Origin: JAAZMI01 sp050948785
Lineage (GTDB): Bacteria > Bacillota > Dethiobacteria > DTU022 > UBA8154
Direction of reading: 5' to 3'
DNA length: 64,000 nucleotides
Assembly: GCA_050948785.1 (NCBI GenBank)
Contig: JBMNEM010000007.1
Location: forward strand, 55,980 to 119,979
The notes under the pieces: generated by a model
The model's input: the letters and a program-made list of their open reading frames with translations, nothing else
Told to the model about the DNA's origin: nothing
Databases searched by the model: none
Shown: positions 61,587-64,000 of the stretch, one piece after another
Numbering within the stretch: position 1 is the stretch's first letter
Layout: every line of letters starts with the position of its first letter
Made by a program: the position numbers and the translations under genes

Positions 61587-61615
61587 CCAACCGCGGGGAC
61601 GATCCTTGTGGCTGG
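61587..61615 (+). repeat. dispersed GGGGACGATCC hairpin repeat
   Basis: Same as the preceding copy but with GACGATCC, a direct tandem arrangement. Confidence 0.8.
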
Positions 61616-61740
61616 CCCTGCAAAAAGCATTCAACAAAGAACAATTTTAGAATAAGATTAATAATATTAAGTGGTGCAATTTAATTGCCTCCCCGTAGGG
61701 ACAGCAATGATACCGGCTGTATTTTCCAGAAAAAGGAGAG

Positions 61741-62559
61741 ATGGCATTGTCAAAGATAAAAGTAGCGGCCATTCAAATGGATATTGCTTTGGGAAACCCA
61801 CCGGCAAACCGGGCTAAAGCCTTCCGCATGGTGGAAGAAGCTGCCCAACAGCAGACCAAAATAATTCTTCTTCCGGAGCTGTGGACCACCGGGTATTGCC
61901 TGGAACAGATTCACCTGCTGGCAGAAACAAAAATGGGACCTTCTATCAATGGCTTACAGAAACTTGCCCGCCGGTATGGTGTAACTATCGCCGGCTCCAT
62001 CGCTGAAAAAAGCCATGAAGGTATTTTTAATACCGCTTATGTGGTAAACCAGGATGGCTTACTGGGCAAGTATAGAAAAATTCACCTGGTGCCCTTTATG
62101 TCCGAAACTACTTATTTCCAAGCAGGAAATGAGCTTCCTGTTTTCTACAGTAATGGGGTCAAATTTGCTGTTACCATCTGCTACGACTTACGTTTCCCGG
62201 AATTGATCGCCCTTCTGGGCTACCAAAAAATTGACCTCTACCTGAATACTGCAGAATATACTGTCCCTCGTCTGGAACACTGGCGAACAATACTGAGGGC
62301 CAGAGCCATAGAGAACCAGTTTTTTGTCATGGCCGCCTCACGTATCGGCCATGATGGTACTTACGCTTACTTTGGACACTCCCTGATCATAGATCCTTCA
62401 GGAAAGATCATAGCTGAAGCGGGCGAATCCGAAGAGATCATTACCGCCGAATTAGATCTCAAACTCTTACAGGAAGTGCGGGAGCAGCTACCTCTGTTGG
62501 ATAACCGCCGGCCCAAACTCTACGCCAAGCTGCGTAAGCAGTTTAATATCTCCAGCTAA
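61741..62559 (+). CDS. carbon-nitrogen hydrolase (nitrilase superfamily, omega-amidase-like)
   Basis: A 272-residue C-N hydrolase of the branch that includes omega-amidases. The catalytic triad is clear: Glu in IILLPELWTTGY, Lys in LGKYRKIHLVPF, Cys in FAVTICYDLRFPELIAL. The segment AASRIGHDGTYAYFGHSLIIDP fits the C-terminal part. ATG at 61741 is only two bases after GGAGAG; TTG at 61747 (MSKIKVAAIQMDI) has better spacing. It could deaminate alpha-keto-glutaramate or a similar amide; the substrate is not proven. Confidence 0.92.
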   Translation: MALSKIKVAAIQMDIALGNPPANRAKAFRMVEEAAQQQTKIILLPELWTTGYCLEQIHLLAETKMGPSINGLQKLARRYGVTIAGSIAEKSHEGIFNTAYVVNQDGLLGKYRKIHLVPFMSETTYFQAGNELPVFYSNGVKFAVTICYDLRFPELIALLGYQKIDLYLNTAEYTVPRLEHWRTILRARAIENQFFVMAASRIGHDGTYAYFGHSLIIDPSGKIIAEAGESEEIITAELDLKLLQEVREQLPLLDNRRPKLYAKLRKQFNISS

Positions 62560-62696
62560 GAATGGCTTTTCTGTTCTATTGTATATAGCTTGTCCAACCT
62601 ATTACAAGCCTTCCCAATCAAGATACTACAGCATAAAAAATCCTTACCATGTTAGGTGTTTTCGCCCTTTGAAGATCTCCTGCAGGTCCAGGTCAC

Positions 62697-64000
62697 TTAA
62701 GAAGTAAAATCGTCACTGATGAGGAGATCGATCACAAAGGGAATCTTCTCATAAACCTTTTCCACGGACCCCTCTTCATCTTCCATGACCAAATAATAAT
62801 TTTTGCTCTTGTCATAGGGCATCTCTTTCAAGGTAAATTTCTCCCTGTAGGTACGTTCCTCAGGTTGTTGAGACCTACTATCGGCGATTATAATATTTTC
62901 GTTGGAGATGCGCCGGCCGTCCGCATCGGCAAAGTAAAGCTTGAGCTTCAGAGGCAGTTTTTTGTCCTCCACTTTATCTGTCTGTAAGAATTCCAGGAAG
63001 GTGATGCGGTTGGTAATCTTCCTGGAGATGTTCGTCAGCTTCACCGTCACTTTTGCCGGCTTAAATGCATCTTTCCTCACGTATTTGAACCTGATCAGGG
63101 GAATAATGATCTCCTGCAGGGAGGCCCCGCCGTGGACATAGTTGGCCCCCGGCCCCTGGACTTTATACCGGATCACACCCCTGGGAACAATAGCCTTGAG
63201 AGCAGTCTGCTCACCCAAAAGGTATTCCATGGAAATGGGGAGGGCCCCTTCCTGGTCATCGCCTGCAGAGGTCAAAATATACCTTCTGCCTTCTGCGATG
63301 GCTTCGGTGTCCTGCCTGCTCACCTTATCGCTCTCCTGCAGCGGGGACCTTCTATAGATAAAGCCGTGATCTGCTGTGATATAGATGTTGGTAGCACTGA
63401 CATGGTTTACCAGGTTCCTGACCAACTGGACCAATTCCTGCAAGGCCTTTTCCACGGCTTGAAATACTTCCCGCTCTGTTTTGCTATCGTCACCTATGGC
63501 ATCAATAACATTGTGGTAGATAAAGATCAGCCTGTTCCCTTCAAAGGCTTTCTTGTACTCAGCCCTTTTCATCTCCACCATATCCTGATACTGGATGGCA
63601 ACAGCACGGCTGCTGTGTTCAACAAGGATCTTCCGCCTGTTCTCCGTCCCCTGGGTATTGATGCCATCCTTTATTACCTCCGCCCTGTCATTGATCTCTA
63701 TTTTATTGCCGGGCAAGAGTCCGGCCATGCCCATTTGGGTGGTGGAAGGAACTATCCCCTGCAGAAAGGAAAGCCGGGCTGTCCCCCGCAGTTCTTTCTG
63801 CAAAAGGATCTGGAGCTCCTGACCTGCTTCGTAGCGCAAACCGTCAGAGATAATCACGAAAACTCTTTCATCACGTCTGACATGGGATGAGATAAAATCA
63901 TCATAAAAATTTTGCTGCTGGTGTACTCCTGCCAGAGGATAACCCTGCGGAAGCTCACTTGCCAATGCTTCGGACCATTTAATGGAGAGTTCATCCAAAA
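62697..64000 (-). CDS. pglZ: PglZ-domain protein (BREX phage-defence component), C-terminal part, runs off the right edge
   Basis: About 434 residues of a PglZ protein, an alkaline-phosphatase-superfamily enzyme central to BREX and Pgl defence systems. Phosphatase-like metal motifs are RVFVIISDGLRYEAGQE near residue 50 of the visible part and NIYITADHGFIYRRSP near 210; IIPLIRFKYVR and the beta-rich tail (KITNRITFLEFL, KNYYLVMEDEEGSVEK) follow. The apparent first codon (TTG at 63998) is only where the window begins; BREX PglZ proteins are usually over 800 residues. The next gene in its direction (nitrilase) is on the other strand, so no brxL follows here; the rest of the system should lie to the right. 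Confidence 0.92.
   Translation of the reverse strand, partial: LDELSIKWSEALASELPQGYPLAGVHQQQNFYDDFISSHVRRDERVFVIISDGLRYEAGQELQILLQKELRGTARLSFLQGIVPSTTQMGMAGLLPGNKIEINDRAEVIKDGINTQGTENRRKILVEHSSRAVAIQYQDMVEMKRAEYKKAFEGNRLIFIYHNVIDAIGDDSKTEREVFQAVEKALQELVQLVRNLVNHVSATNIYITADHGFIYRRSPLQESDKVSRQDTEAIAEGRRYILTSAGDDQEGALPISMEYLLGEQTALKAIVPRGVIRYKVQGPGANYVHGGASLQEIIIPLIRFKYVRKDAFKPAKVTVKLTNISRKITNRITFLEFLQTDKVEDKKLPLKLKLYFADADGRRISNENIIIADSRSQQPEERTYREKFTLKEMPYDKSKNYYLVMEDEEGSVEKVYEKIPFVIDLLISDDFTS

Noticed and set aside
1..64000. tRNA, rRNA, riboswitch and T-box elements
   Set aside because: I looked for cloverleaf, 16S/23S and leader signatures upstream of the main operons and found nothing I can support.

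Overview
The window reads as the chromosome of a spore-forming, probably thermophilic, anaerobic Firmicute of the Clostridia (Peptococcaceae or Thermoanaerobacterales type). The grounds are a germination protease gene (gpr, here frameshifted), a SigK-type promoter before a cysteine-rich coat-like gene, Gram-positive ribosome binding sites with many TTG/GTG starts, a GH57-based glycogen cluster, a tetraprenyl-beta-curcumene synthase homologue and a bacterial serpin. No rRNA or tRNA gene was seen. The species cannot be named from sequence reading alone.

Layout. 0-7 kb: start of rfbB (dTDP-glucose dehydratase), small ORFs, the cysteine-rich coat-like gene, a secreted CAP/YkwD protein, two unrecognised genes and a GT2 glycosyltransferase. 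7-18.6 kb: a low-G+C CRISPR type I-B block (cas8b-cas7-cas5-cas3 and a 3-kb array) lying between two isoprenoid genes, ytpB and a long-chain polyprenyl diphosphate synthase. 18.7-28 kb: housekeeping and stress genes: nnr repair enzyme, broken gpr, rfbD, a LysR-tusA-yedE sulfur/selenium unit, a YvlD-type membrane protein, rpsT and holA. 28-37 kb: an alpha-glucan cluster with three GH57 enzymes, a glycogen synthase, galT and a DUF4912 gene, in two divergent units. 37-44.4 kb: a metal-responsive arsR/P-type ATPase operon split by an IS4-family element with a visible target duplication, then a decayed blaR1 beside an intact blaI. 44.5-51 kb: an ABC exporter, a membrane protein, a serpin lipoprotein, and an ECF sigma factor with a propeller-type putative anti-sigma factor. 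51-64 kb: accessory genes: an orphan beta-class DNA methyltransferase, YefM-YoeB and VapBC toxin-antitoxin pairs, a MacAB-like exporter, a Dam-like methylase, a nitrilase-family enzyme, and the C-terminal part of a PglZ gene, a hallmark of BREX phage defence, running off the right edge.

Most notable points. (1) The array has 45 perfect repeats plus one degenerate repeat, and 22 consecutive spacers are identical, so one crRNA accounts for about half of the spacers. (2) The CRISPR locus has interference genes only: cas1, cas2, cas4 and cas6 are absent from the window. (3) The IS4 element is inserted so exactly at the end of arsR that it supplies the last codon and stop codon, separating the regulator from its ATPase gene, which is itself frameshifted. 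(4) Three genes (gpr, the ATPase, blaR1) carry frameshifts, either real decay or sequence error. (5) A hairpin repeat with a GGGGACGGTCC core recurs between genes and in one case forms the end of a LysR reading frame.
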